DNA of 64,000 nucleotides from Paraburkholderia sabiae (GTDB lineage: Bacteria > Pseudomonadota > Gammaproteobacteria > Burkholderiales > Burkholderiaceae), in NCBI RefSeq assembly GCF_030412785.1, contig NZ_CP125296.1, positions 1,674,001 to 1,738,000 on the forward strand. Direction: 5' to 3'. This document shows positions 25,231-33,363 of the stretch, piece by piece (position 1 is the stretch's first letter; each line of letters opens with the position of its first letter). The notes under the pieces are model-generated. The model saw only the letters and a program-made list of their open reading frames with translations. It searched no databases and was not told where the DNA came from. Made by a program: the position numbers and the translations under genes.

Positions 25231-26697
25231 TCAAAGCATTTCGGCTTCTTCGAGATTCGCGCCGTTAAAGAAACGGCTCAATTCGCGCGTCAGGTCGTTG
25301 AGGACGGCCATTTCCGGCTGCGTGATCTTGTGCACGGCCAGCGGATCGGTCCAGTCGCCATAGACCAGCGCGACGGTCGTGTCCTTGGCCTTGACGGGCA
25401 GCAGCACGAACGCCTGCGCGTCGCCGAGATGCGCCTTGAACCAGTCCGGCAGACGCGCTTCCATGCGCGGCTCGTGGGCATTCTCGATGAAAATGCCCAC
25501 GGGATTCGCGATGGCGAGATGGAAGACGTCGGGCTGGAAGCCTGCGCCGAAGTTGAGCGTCGGCTGGATGCGCTCCATGTCGGGACCGAAACCGATGCGC
25601 GCGTGATACCGCGCGTCGGCCTGGCGCACGAACACCAGCGTGCGCGACAGCGACAGGCCCGCCAGAATCGTTTCGGAAGCGAGCGTGAGCACGGGCGAGA
25701 GCGCCTTGCTCGACGGCAGCGCGCGCAGGTCTTCGAGCCCCGCTGACAGACGCGCCTGCGCCGACTTGCCGGTGCGCACGATGGCATCGGCATGCGCGCG
25801 CAACTCGGAAATCTCCTGCATCAGGCCTTCGTTGCTCTCTTCGTCGATCAACGCGGCGCTCAGATGGTCGAGCCGCGCCGCGTCCATCCGCAGCGCGTCG
25901 CTATAGAGATCCGCGAGTTCGGTGAGCCGCGCTTCCAGGTCGTCGCCCGGCGCATGGGTGACGAGCGCATTGCCCACTTCCGTCGAATAGCTGTTGACGG
26001 CCCGCAGCCAGCGTACGTGCTCGGAGAGCGGCTCGTCCGACGGCGCGCCGATCGCCTGCATGCCCGCCGAGATCGTCTCCGGCAGACGCCAGCGCCGCGC
26101 GGCCTCGCCGCCGATTTCCTCGAAACTCACGCCCACCAGCAGCGCACAGGCTTCGCTGTCGTCGATTTCATCCGATGCCGCCGTGCGACGCAACCGGTCC
26201 CACTCGCCTTCCAGATAGAACGCCACCAGCAGCCGGCCGATCTGCCGCATCAGCGCGCAGACCACGGCTTCTTCCGCGACGCGCAGATCGATGCCTTCCG
26301 TGATGCGCCGCGCGACCGTGCCGCAGAGCAGCGCGCGGTTCAGTTCGAGCTTCGCGTCGATGCGGTGCGGCGCGCTTTGATGGAAGTGATCGACGATCTT
26401 CATCCCGACGACGAGATGGCCGACGGTATCCATGCCCAGCACCATCAGCGCGCGGGTCACGGTGGTGATATTGCCGCCGAATGCGACATACATGGCCGAA
26501 TTGGCGAGCCGCAGCACTTTCTGCGTGAGGCCGACATCCGAAAGCACGACCTGCACGAGCGACGTGAAGTCGAGATCGTCGTTATTCATCGCCGACACGG
26601 TGGAGCGCAGCGCCTGCGAGAGCATCGGGAAATCCCCGCGCTCGCTCATGCGCGCCCACAGTTTTTCCAGCAATTCGGACTTGACGACGAGGGACAT
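25231..26697 (-). CDS. HDOD-domain signalling protein
   Basis: This 488-residue cytoplasmic protein has an N-terminal HDOD domain (roughly residues 10-210: FPMLSQALRSTVSAM, LRLANSAMYVAFGG, ITTVTRALMVLGMDTV, VCALMRQIGRLLVAFY) that lacks the catalytic HD pair of HD-GYP enzymes. A linker and a C-terminal GAF-like region (around 330-470) follow. HDOD proteins act as signalling scaffolds in motility, biofilm or stress pathways. The start is uncertain: ATG at 26697 is chosen, but a GTG at 26733 is in frame and neither has a clear ribosome site. Neighbours give no hint of the input. Confidence 0.85.
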   Translation of the reverse strand: MSLVVKSELLEKLWARMSERGDFPMLSQALRSTVSAMNNDDLDFTSLVQVVLSDVGLTQKVLRLANSAMYVAFGGNITTVTRALMVLGMDTVGHLVVGMKIVDHFHQSAPHRIDAKLELNRALLCGTVARRITEGIDLRVAEEAVVCALMRQIGRLLVAFYLEGEWDRLRRTAASDEIDDSEACALLVGVSFEEIGGEAARRWRLPETISAGMQAIGAPSDEPLSEHVRWLRAVNSYSTEVGNALVTHAPGDDLEARLTELADLYSDALRMDAARLDHLSAALIDEESNEGLMQEISELRAHADAIVRTGKSAQARLSAGLEDLRALPSSKALSPVLTLASETILAGLSLSRTLVFVRQADARYHARIGFGPDMERIQPTLNFGAGFQPDVFHLAIANPVGIFIENAHEPRMEARLPDWFKAHLGDAQAFVLLPVKAKDTTVALVYGDWTDPLAVHKITQPEMAVLNDLTRELSRFFNGANLEEAEML

Positions 26698-26881
26698 CGG
26701 GTGGTGATCGAAAACGGATATGTTGAAAGACACGACAACGGTATCCGTGATTAAAACACAACCCGCCGCCCATCATCGTGCCCATGAGTCGTAGACCCAC
26801 CGCAAACTGTCGATCCGATGTGCCGTTGCACATTATTTCAAAGTCTTTCCGTGTCGCCAATCCGCGACATATGCCCTTCTT

Positions 26882-27277
26882 TCACGACGCGATACAGGAC
26901 GCGACGATCATCGCGCCCGCATTGCCGGGCGGCGTGCCGTTCGCGCGCGGACAGTAGACCGTCTCGCCCGCTTCGATCGCGCGGCCCGTCAGCACGCACA
27001 CGCCCGCCCTGCGCGCGATGTTCACGCGCCACGTCTGATAGCCGTAGTGGCCCGTGCGCGCGTCGCACCACGAGACCGTCAGCGTCTGCGGCGTCGGCTT
27101 GTCCAGCACGCGCACCGTCGGCTGGCTTCGTCCGTCCCAGCGAGCCGCCGCGCGCGGCCGGCGCCCGGCGGGCCGCGGCGCTTCGACGGGTTCCGGCCGG
27201 ACGTCGAAGTTGCGGATGGCCGCAACGGTTCGGGGCCAGACATCGGCAGTGGGTTCCATCCGTACGGGCTCAGACAT
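26882..27277 (-). CDS. DUF3331 domain protein
   Basis: This is a 131-residue protein with a Pro/Arg-rich N-terminal half. Its C-terminal half matches the Burkholderiales-specific DUF3331: VSWCDARTGHYGYQTW, ARRAGVCVLTGRAIEAGETVYCPR, and NAGAMIVASCI. The paired Cys residues (CVL...VYC) hint at metal or redox binding, which is inference only. No ribosome site is obvious before the ATG at 27277. It is divergent from the TetR gene across about 130 bases. The function is unknown, and its presence is a useful taxonomic marker for Burkholderiaceae. Confidence 0.82.
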   Translation of the reverse strand: MSEPVRMEPTADVWPRTVAAIRNFDVRPEPVEAPRPAGRRPRAAARWDGRSQPTVRVLDKPTPQTLTVSWCDARTGHYGYQTWRVNIARRAGVCVLTGRAIEAGETVYCPRANGTPPGNAGAMIVASCIAS

Positions 27278-27409
27278 GATTAATTCAACACGTGATGAAT
27301 ATCGAGATCGTAGCGGCGCAATGGAGATGTGTCAAACCGGGCGTTGCGGCCCCGGTTGAAGCGCTCGGTTACACTCACGCCTGATCGGACGGTCGGCAGG
27401 CTCAATCGG

Positions 27410-28069
27410 ATGAAAGACGTGATGGCAGCAGCGGAAACCCACAAGGAAACGAAACGCGCGCGCGGGCGCCCGGCGTCGAGCGCGTCGGTCGGGCCGGACG
27501 CGATCCTGCGCAATGCGCGCAAGACCTTCGGCAAGCGGGGATTCGAGGCGACCAGCGTGCGCGAGATCGCGCGCGACTCAGGCGTGGATGCGGCGCTCGT
27601 CGCGCATCATTTCGGGTCGAAGGAGACGCTGTGGCTTGCCGTCGTCGAGCAGATCGCGGACCAGATGGCGCCGATGATCGATGCGACGGCAGCCTTGCGG
27701 ACCTCGCCGCTCGGCGCGCGGGCGCGAGTGGAAAGCGCCGTCGTGCGCTTCATCGACGAAGTGTTCGACGACCCCGACGTCGGCATTTTCTTTTCGACGG
27801 CGGCGACGGAAGAAGGCGAGCGGCTGAACGTGCTGATCGAGCGGATGGTGCGCCCGTATCACGACGTGCTCGTGCCGCTTTTCGCCGATGCCGCGAAGCA
27901 AGGCGAGTTGAAGGTCAAGGATGCCAGCGTGATGGTTTTCATGCTGCTGAACGCGATCAGCAAGACGGTCGCGTACAGCCATGTGATGCGGGCGTTCTCG
28001 TCGCTGCCCGACCATGAGAAGAAGTTCAAGCGCACGGTGCTGGAGACGGCGCTCGGCATGCTGGCCTAG
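27410..28069 (+). CDS. TetR/AcrR-family transcriptional regulator
   Basis: This 219-residue regulator has a Lys/Arg-rich disordered N-terminus (KETKRARGRPASSASV) before the TetR helix-turn-helix (ILRNARKTFGKRGFEATSVREIARDSGVDAALVAHHFGSKETLW), and an all-helical ligand-binding domain. The sequence AALVAHHFGSK is typical of repressors that control efflux or degradation genes. The start is either ATG 27410 or ATG 27422; neither has a strong ribosome site. No target gene is adjacent in an operon. DUF3331 diverges from it, so that promoter may be its target. Confidence 0.88.
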   Translation: MKDVMAAAETHKETKRARGRPASSASVGPDAILRNARKTFGKRGFEATSVREIARDSGVDAALVAHHFGSKETLWLAVVEQIADQMAPMIDATAALRTSPLGARARVESAVVRFIDEVFDDPDVGIFFSTAATEEGERLNVLIERMVRPYHDVLVPLFADAAKQGELKVKDASVMVFMLLNAISKTVAYSHVMRAFSSLPDHEKKFKRTVLETALGMLA

Positions 28070-28084
28070 AGCCAGCGCGGCGCT

Positions 28085-28369
28085 TCAGGCGATGGCCGTG
28101 CGCCTTGCCTGATACAACGTTTCCCGTTCCAGCAGATCCAGCAGCGCGATGACGCGCTGCCGCTGCGTCGTCACCAGATCGTAGGTTTGCGCGAGCTTGC
28201 GCAGGCGCTTGCCCCAGTAGTCGTAGTCGAGCTTGGACACATCGTCCGATTCCGTCCGACGCACCACGTACTGAACCATCCTCTCCAGATGCTCCAGTTC
28301 CACGTCCGCAAGGCTCGCTGAACGCAGCGTCCCGACGTCCGCCGGCGTTTCCATTTTTACTGCTGGCAT
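28085..28369 (-). CDS. Small helical hypothetical protein
   Basis: This is a 94-residue soluble, charged and mostly helical protein (LADVELEHLERMVQYVVRRTESDDVSKLDYDYWGKRLRKLAQTYDLV). It has no signal peptide or membrane segment, and ends 15 bases from the convergent TetR stop. The regular heptad-like spacing of Leu/Val suggests a helical hairpin or small coiled coil. Codon use is typical of the genome, which supports a real gene. I do not recognise a family, though similar short proteins occur in Burkholderia. The start at 28369 has only a weak G-rich ribosome site; 28354 is an alternative. Confidence 0.6.
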   Translation of the reverse strand: MPAVKMETPADVGTLRSASLADVELEHLERMVQYVVRRTESDDVSKLDYDYWGKRLRKLAQTYDLVTTQRQRVIALLDLLERETLYQARRTAIA

Positions 28370-28604
28370 GTGTGGCCCCCGATCTTTTAGCTATCGCTGC
28401 CGGACAAGTCGACGCACCGGCGCGCGGCCTGTCCTGCTCTTTTCAGGCAACAATAGCGCGGCTTTCCGACCGGGCTTTACCATGCGTCTCAGTTCGCGAA
28501 GGCGTCGCAACAATTCGGCGCGGCGGGCAGGCGCGGACCTATGCGGCATGCATCGGCACATCGGATCGAGAGAATAAGAAAAGCGTCGCGCAAACGATTG
28601 CGCG

Positions 28605-28975
28605 TCACGAAGCGCGCTCGACGGCAAACTTCCGGTATGGCGCCAGGCGCGTATCGCCATGCAGCGCGGAAAACACGTCGATCAGGTGATCGGTGAAAAG
28701 CCGCACCTTCTGCGACGGCTGCGCGCCTTCGGGAAACACGGCATGAATCGGCGCGGGCGGCAGGCGGTAGTCGTCCAGCACGGTGACGAGCTGGCCCGAT
28801 CGCAGTTCGGGTTCGCACAACCACTCCTTTGCCATCGCGATGCCGAGACCCTCGCGCGCGCAGGCAATCACGCCCTCTGCCGCACCGACGAACACGCGCG
28901 CCCGCACCTTGATCGAGACGGGAATGCCGTCGTGCTCGAAATCGCGCCATCGCGTCGTGCTAATCGAAGGACTTT
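28605..28975 (-). pseudogene. C-terminal remnant of a LysR-type regulator
   Basis: The reading frame keeps the second half of a LysR effector-binding domain: WRDFEHDGIPVSIKVRARVFV, then AAEGVIACAREGLGIAMAKEWLCEPELRSGQLVTVLDDY, then IHAVFPEGAQPSQKVRLFTDHL. The whole helix-turn-helix half and the first lobe of the domain are absent. Upstream, the sequence changes at about 28975 into a short duplication (two GACTTTGAAGC copies) and then the end of the M14 gene. It can no longer bind DNA. It marks a breakpoint at the edge of the 29-38 kb block. Confidence 0.75.
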
Positions 28976-29011
28976 GAAGCGACTTTGAAGCAGCCGCATG
29001 ACACGCAGCAC

Positions 29012-30385
29012 TCAATTCGCTTCGATACAAAACGCCAACAACCCTGACGTCACTTCGTCGATGATCTGCTTCATCTCCGCGTAAGCGGGATGGAACGGCG
29101 TCGGATTATCGGGGCTGCCCCATTCGATCGTATAGGAGAACACCTTCGCCTTCTTCGCGTCGATGATGTGACGGCTGAACGCGTAGTCGTCGGAGGTGCC
29201 TGCCGTCGGATACAGGCTCATCGACTGTTCCGTCTTGTACACGCGGCCACGCGACGCCTTGATCGCATCGCGCATCTGGTTCGCGAGATGCACGGCGATC
29301 TTCTTGTCGGCGCTCTCGATGTACTCGCGATACGCCTTGTCGTTCGCGATGCCGCGTTTGCCGTCGTAAGCCGGGTTCTGGAAGTTCATGTCGGGATGCG
29401 TGCTCTGATCCTCGTCGTCGCCCCAGTTGTACAGAATGTCTTCCGAATAGCTGTGCAGATCGACGAAATAGCGAATGTTCGGATACGTGTTGAACATCCA
29501 CACGGCGTTCTTCGTTTCAGGTTCGGATTCGGCGGAAGGACCGATGTACACCTCGTAATCGCAGGGATCGGTGGAATTGGTAATGGGGCTTTCGGGATCG
29601 AAGTACTGCGGGAAATTCCACAGGAAGTTGTAGTTGCGATTGATATCCACGCCACAGCATTGCGGCTTCGTATGGCCCGCAGGCGCAGGCCGGCGGTTCT
29701 TGCGCCACATCGACTCCGACGTCATGCTGTAATGCCGGCCATCGGGATTGGCTTGCGGAAACACGAACAGGTCTTTCGTTTCGATGACATGCTTGAGGTC
29801 CGCGGCGCTGAACGTCTTGCTGCCGATCTTGATGGGCGTATGCGTCGTGTACGCATTCGACAACAACTGTACGAAGTGAATCAGGATATCCGGGCTGCCC
29901 CATTCGCGCGCATGCACGCCGCCCAGAAAATAGATGCCGGGACGTTTCGCGCCACTGCCCTTGCCGATTTTCAATGCATGGCACGTACGCTTTTCCCACG
30001 TCGTGTGCGGCAGCTTGATCAGCTTCGTGAAAGCATCGTTAGGCGCGGACGTTGCAGCCGCAAGCGCGGCCTCGACCTGATCGACGTCGAGATAACCCGT
30101 GCCCGCTGCCACCGATAACGACTCGAGCGCTTGCGGCCCCGCCATTCGCGCACGCGTCTCCGACTGACGCGCCTTGCCTTGCGCTTCCGCGTCTTCGAGA
30201 CGCTCGACCTTGTAGCCTGCTGTTTCGAGCGACTTGATCTGCGCATCCGTCGCATGTGCGTCGACGCGATAGCCGTCGTGAACCTTTTCGATCGTATGAC
30301 GCGCAACGAGAATCTTGTGCTTCGTCACGAGATCGGCCAATGCCGCCTGATCTTTACCCGTGATGCGTGCGTGATAGCGGGACAT
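29012..30385 (-). CDS. M14-family zinc carboxypeptidase
   Basis: This 457-residue protein has an N-terminal propeptide-like domain (about residues 1-90) and a carboxypeptidase A-type domain. Zinc ligands are His158 and Glu161 in GGVHAREWGSP and His311 in FVDLHSYS. The substrate-binding Asn-Arg lies in DINRNYNF (Arg250), and the catalytic Glu421 in YTIEWGS. No signal peptide is visible, which is unusual for this normally secreted family. The second of two adjacent ATGs is taken because AGGAG is six bases before it. It is the last gene of a block with an S8 protease and a PAP2 enzyme. Expected action is trimming of C-terminal residues of peptides. Confidence 0.9.
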   Translation of the reverse strand: MSRYHARITGKDQAALADLVTKHKILVARHTIEKVHDGYRVDAHATDAQIKSLETAGYKVERLEDAEAQGKARQSETRARMAGPQALESLSVAAGTGYLDVDQVEAALAAATSAPNDAFTKLIKLPHTTWEKRTCHALKIGKGSGAKRPGIYFLGGVHAREWGSPDILIHFVQLLSNAYTTHTPIKIGSKTFSAADLKHVIETKDLFVFPQANPDGRHYSMTSESMWRKNRRPAPAGHTKPQCCGVDINRNYNFLWNFPQYFDPESPITNSTDPCDYEVYIGPSAESEPETKNAVWMFNTYPNIRYFVDLHSYSEDILYNWGDDEDQSTHPDMNFQNPAYDGKRGIANDKAYREYIESADKKIAVHLANQMRDAIKASRGRVYKTEQSMSLYPTAGTSDDYAFSRHIIDAKKAKVFSYTIEWGSPDNPTPFHPAYAEMKQIIDEVTSGLLAFCIEAN

Positions 30386-30696
30386 CATCTTCTCCTGTGA
30401 CGTAAGGCGTTATTCAAGAACGGTGAACAGCCCGGTCATTTGAAGCATGTGCATTCCCTGCGTGTATCACCAAAGTCATATGGGCGCATGCGAGCCTGGC
30501 ATCCATACTGGGTTCATACGGCGCTCGCGAGCGTCACGATTCACGTGTCAACAGAGTCAATCCTGTACCCAACAGATCCTGATGGTTGCTCACGTCTATG
30601 GTCGGCGTGCATTGCGTTCCCATCGAACGCCTTACACGCTTCGTCTCGGTCCGGCGCAACCGGGTAATGCGCCGCTAAGTTCGTAAGGAGACTCAC
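30386..30696. other. Divergent intergenic region, nothing specific recognised
   Basis: About 311 bases separate the M14 start from the DUF4148-like start. Overlapping short frames on the plus strand have no ribosome site. Promoters for both flanking genes are expected here, but I could not assign them. Confidence 0.4.
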
Positions 30697-30966
30697 ATGA
30701 AGACGGTGCTCATCCTCTGTGGCGGCGTGCTCTGCCTGACGGCCATGCAAGCCTATGCACAAGAAGCCACCACGACCAGCGTGTCGAACGCGACACCCGA
30801 CACCACGATCAATTCGGAAGGCCCCGGCATGTCGACGAATTCGATGTCGGGCGGTTCTGCGATGACGCGCGGCAAGACGCGCGCCGATGTCTATCAGGAT
30901 CTCGTTCGCTCGCAACAGAGCGGCGAAGCGCAACGGCTGAACGATCTGTTCAAAGGCGGCAACTGA
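30697..30966 (+). CDS. Small exported DUF4148-like protein
   Basis: This 89-residue protein has a signal peptide (MKTVLILCGGVLCLTAMQAYA, cut before QEA). A Ser/Thr/Met-rich middle is followed by KTRADVYQDLVRSQQSGEAQRLNDLF, the T-R-A-E/D-V-x-x-D/E-L core of DUF4148. That family comprises periplasmic proteins almost confined to Burkholderiaceae and of unknown role. AAGGAGACTCAC is a strong ribosome site, and a strong terminator follows, so it is a monocistronic, probably well expressed gene. It interrupts the minus-strand hydrolase block on the opposite strand. Confidence 0.8.
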   Translation: MKTVLILCGGVLCLTAMQAYAQEATTTSVSNATPDTTINSEGPGMSTNSMSGGSAMTRGKTRADVYQDLVRSQQSGEAQRLNDLFKGGN

Positions 30967-30995
30967 TTGCTTCGTGCACTTCGTGCAGTGCGAGG

Positions 30996-31022
30996 GCCCG
31001 CCGGCAACGGCGGGCTTTTTTG
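30996..31022 (+). terminator. Rho-independent terminator
   Basis: GCCCGCCG pairs with CGGCGGGC across a four-base loop and is followed by seven Ts. It ends the DUF4148-like gene. Confidence 0.92.
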
Positions 31023-31087
31023 CGCTCATCGTTTATGCGCGCCTTTTACATGCAGCCGACGTCCTTTACGTTCCCGATGCATTCGCA

Positions 31088-33322
31088 TTACAGCTTGACG
31101 CCGCGCTTCTTCCATCGCGGCGATGGAAACCGCCCCTTGCCTTCACGCACTTCGGGTAGCAGGGCCACCCACGAATGCGCCGGCAGCGGCAGGACAGGCG
31201 GCTTTGCAGTGCCGGGACACTTGCCCAACTGATGCGGCACGCCCGGGCCTGGCGCCGGATCTTCTTTATTTGCCTGTTGCCGGATCCAGTCGCGCGTCGT
31301 GAACGGCGGCATCGCATGCGGCGCGATCGCGGCTGCATTTCCAAGCACTTTCGCGCACACGAGCACACGCGCAACCTGCGGCGCGGCAGCGCTCGTCCCC
31401 GACATCGCGACGAGCGATCCGCTGCGCGTGCTCGCGCCGAGCACGCCTGCGCACACGGGCGAGTCCTCGCTGATCGCAGTCGCATCGGGGCCACTTCTCA
31501 CGCCTGCGCGCAGCGACGGCCCCGTCGACGAATACGCCGCCGCTGTGCCATCCGTGCGCCGATATCCGCCGACTACCACCGTATCGCTGCCCGTCGCGAT
31601 CGAGTTCAATGTGCTCCGACGACTGATCCATGAGTCGATGTTGTTGTCGTCGAAATCGCGCACGTGCATGCCGCCGACGAAGCGCTTGTACTTCGGATCT
31701 TCGAAACGCGACTGACGTCCGCGAATGGGGAAACCATAGGCTGTTTCGTTGCGCTGGATCCATGCGTGGATGTCGAGTGAATTGCTCGTGTCGTTCGTCA
31801 GCGTCACGGTCCAGTTGCCCGGAGACGCCGCGATACGCGACGATTGACGCGTGATAGTTGGTGCAAGCGCGATCATGATCATGTTGCGTTGACCCGTTGC
31901 AACGCGGTCCAGATAGACGACATTGCACGCCACGTCACGGCCGTTCTGCCACGCGACGATGTTGTTCACCTCGATCACAGGGCTCATATCGCCCGAAGGC
32001 GTGCGGACCTGGACTGTCACCTTCGATGCATCGGCACCCGCGGGCAACCAGAGCTCCATGAAGCCCGGCGTCGCGCAGTCGGGCAACGCGCGCCACGTGA
32101 TGTCGTTCGACGCGCCAGTCGCGAGCGTGAAGCTCGCGTGACAGCGCAACACGTTGCTATTGCCCGCAGGCACGATGACGCTCAGATCGTGATGCCGATC
32201 GATCAGTTCGTCGATCGCGCTTTCGATGATCGAACTGCCGTCGTGCGGTCCCGCCATATAGCCGTAGCTCAGATTCAGCACGACGCAATACGCCGCGCCG
32301 CTGGCAAGATCGTCGGCGCAACGCAGGATGTAGCGCATCGCATCGAGCGCATGCACGGCGAACCAGCGCCCCGACGTATCGCGCACGGTGCGGCCCGCAG
32401 TCCTGAACTGCACGCCGAGCACGCGCACCTTCTTCAGCGCGTCCCGCATCGCCTGCTCAGCCTGCGACAGCGACGCGGCATGCAGCGGATTGGGCCGCAA
32501 GCCGCCCGCGAGATCCATCACCTCGGTGCCATGCGCCCAACGCTTGCGCACGTTGATATAACCGGCTTGCGCGTACACCGCGTCTTCTTCGACCTGGCCT
32601 GCGAGCGTGCAGCGCGCGAGCAGCGCATCGATATCGGCCTTCGTGAGTTCACTGCCGTAGTGCAGAGACGGCGGCATGCCCGCTGCGTCGTCCTGATTCC
32701 AGAAACGTTCGATGCGCGTGGTCGACGGCGTGCCCGTCGAGCGAAACCGTTCGTGTGCGAAGGCGAGGCCATCGTCCATCACGCCGAGGAACACTGTCTG
32801 CGTGGCACCCGTATTCGTGCCCGCGACGGTAGACGCGGGACCGAACGCGGGGCCTGTATCGACCGCCAGCGTGCGCGCATTCGGCAATTGCGCAGAGGCA
32901 GAGAGATCATCGGGCACGACAGGCATGCCGAGTTCGAAGCGCTTCACAATGCCTTTGAGCGTCGTATCGAGTTCGCTGAAGAACTGCTTCGTCACGACAG
33001 CCGTCAGAAAGTGTGTCGGTTCGAGGTCAGCGGGCGGATAGCGATACAGCGAGGACACCTGTATCCACGCCTTCCACGCCGCATGCGCGCCTTCCAGATC
33101 TTCCGCGAAAGATTTCGCGCTCTGCGCCGTACCGTTCGGCGCATAGGCTTCGAGTTCAATGATGATGCGCACCCGGCCTGCGGGCATTCCGCCAAGGTCG
33201 GCGAATTGCGTCGCATCGGCCCACGCGAGATATGGATCCGCGCTTGCCGTATCGGCGGCGCGCGCCGTCCAGTCGATACCGCTCCACGCACCGGCCGTGC
33301 CCGTCAACGATTGCCAGGTCAT
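31088..33322 (-). CDS. S8-family subtilisin-like serine protease
   Basis: This 744-residue protein has an N-terminal region of about 170 residues of unclear fold and then a subtilase domain. Catalytic Asp183 is in LGVMDDGLAFAHERF, His264 in RWAHGTEVMDLAGG, oxyanion Asn388 in VPAGNSN and Ser644 in MSGTSAAAPQV. A jelly-roll-like insert of about 200 residues lies between Asn and Ser. The C-terminus is basic (FPSPRWKKRGVKL). No signal peptide is visible. GAGGTGGACG precedes the ATG, and it follows the PAP2 gene by 41 bases, so the two are probably co-transcribed with the cyclase. Processing or toxin-like activity is possible but not shown. Confidence 0.9.
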   Translation of the reverse strand: MTWQSLTGTAGAWSGIDWTARAADTASADPYLAWADATQFADLGGMPAGRVRIIIELEAYAPNGTAQSAKSFAEDLEGAHAAWKAWIQVSSLYRYPPADLEPTHFLTAVVTKQFFSELDTTLKGIVKRFELGMPVVPDDLSASAQLPNARTLAVDTGPAFGPASTVAGTNTGATQTVFLGVMDDGLAFAHERFRSTGTPSTTRIERFWNQDDAAGMPPSLHYGSELTKADIDALLARCTLAGQVEEDAVYAQAGYINVRKRWAHGTEVMDLAGGLRPNPLHAASLSQAEQAMRDALKKVRVLGVQFRTAGRTVRDTSGRWFAVHALDAMRYILRCADDLASGAAYCVVLNLSYGYMAGPHDGSSIIESAIDELIDRHHDLSVIVPAGNSNVLRCHASFTLATGASNDITWRALPDCATPGFMELWLPAGADASKVTVQVRTPSGDMSPVIEVNNIVAWQNGRDVACNVVYLDRVATGQRNMIMIALAPTITRQSSRIAASPGNWTVTLTNDTSNSLDIHAWIQRNETAYGFPIRGRQSRFEDPKYKRFVGGMHVRDFDDNNIDSWISRRSTLNSIATGSDTVVVGGYRRTDGTAAAYSSTGPSLRAGVRSGPDATAISEDSPVCAGVLGASTRSGSLVAMSGTSAAAPQVARVLVCAKVLGNAAAIAPHAMPPFTTRDWIRQQANKEDPAPGPGVPHQLGKCPGTAKPPVLPLPAHSWVALLPEVREGKGRFPSPRWKKRGVKL

Positions 33323-33363
33323 CGTCCACCTCGCTCGAACAAGGTTGAGAGCTTATGGTGACT

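Noticed and set aside
28605..29030. Intact 141-residue gene at the LysR remnant
   Set aside because: Its conserved part is only the second half of a LysR effector domain; the first residues are non-homologous sequence overlapping the M14 stop.
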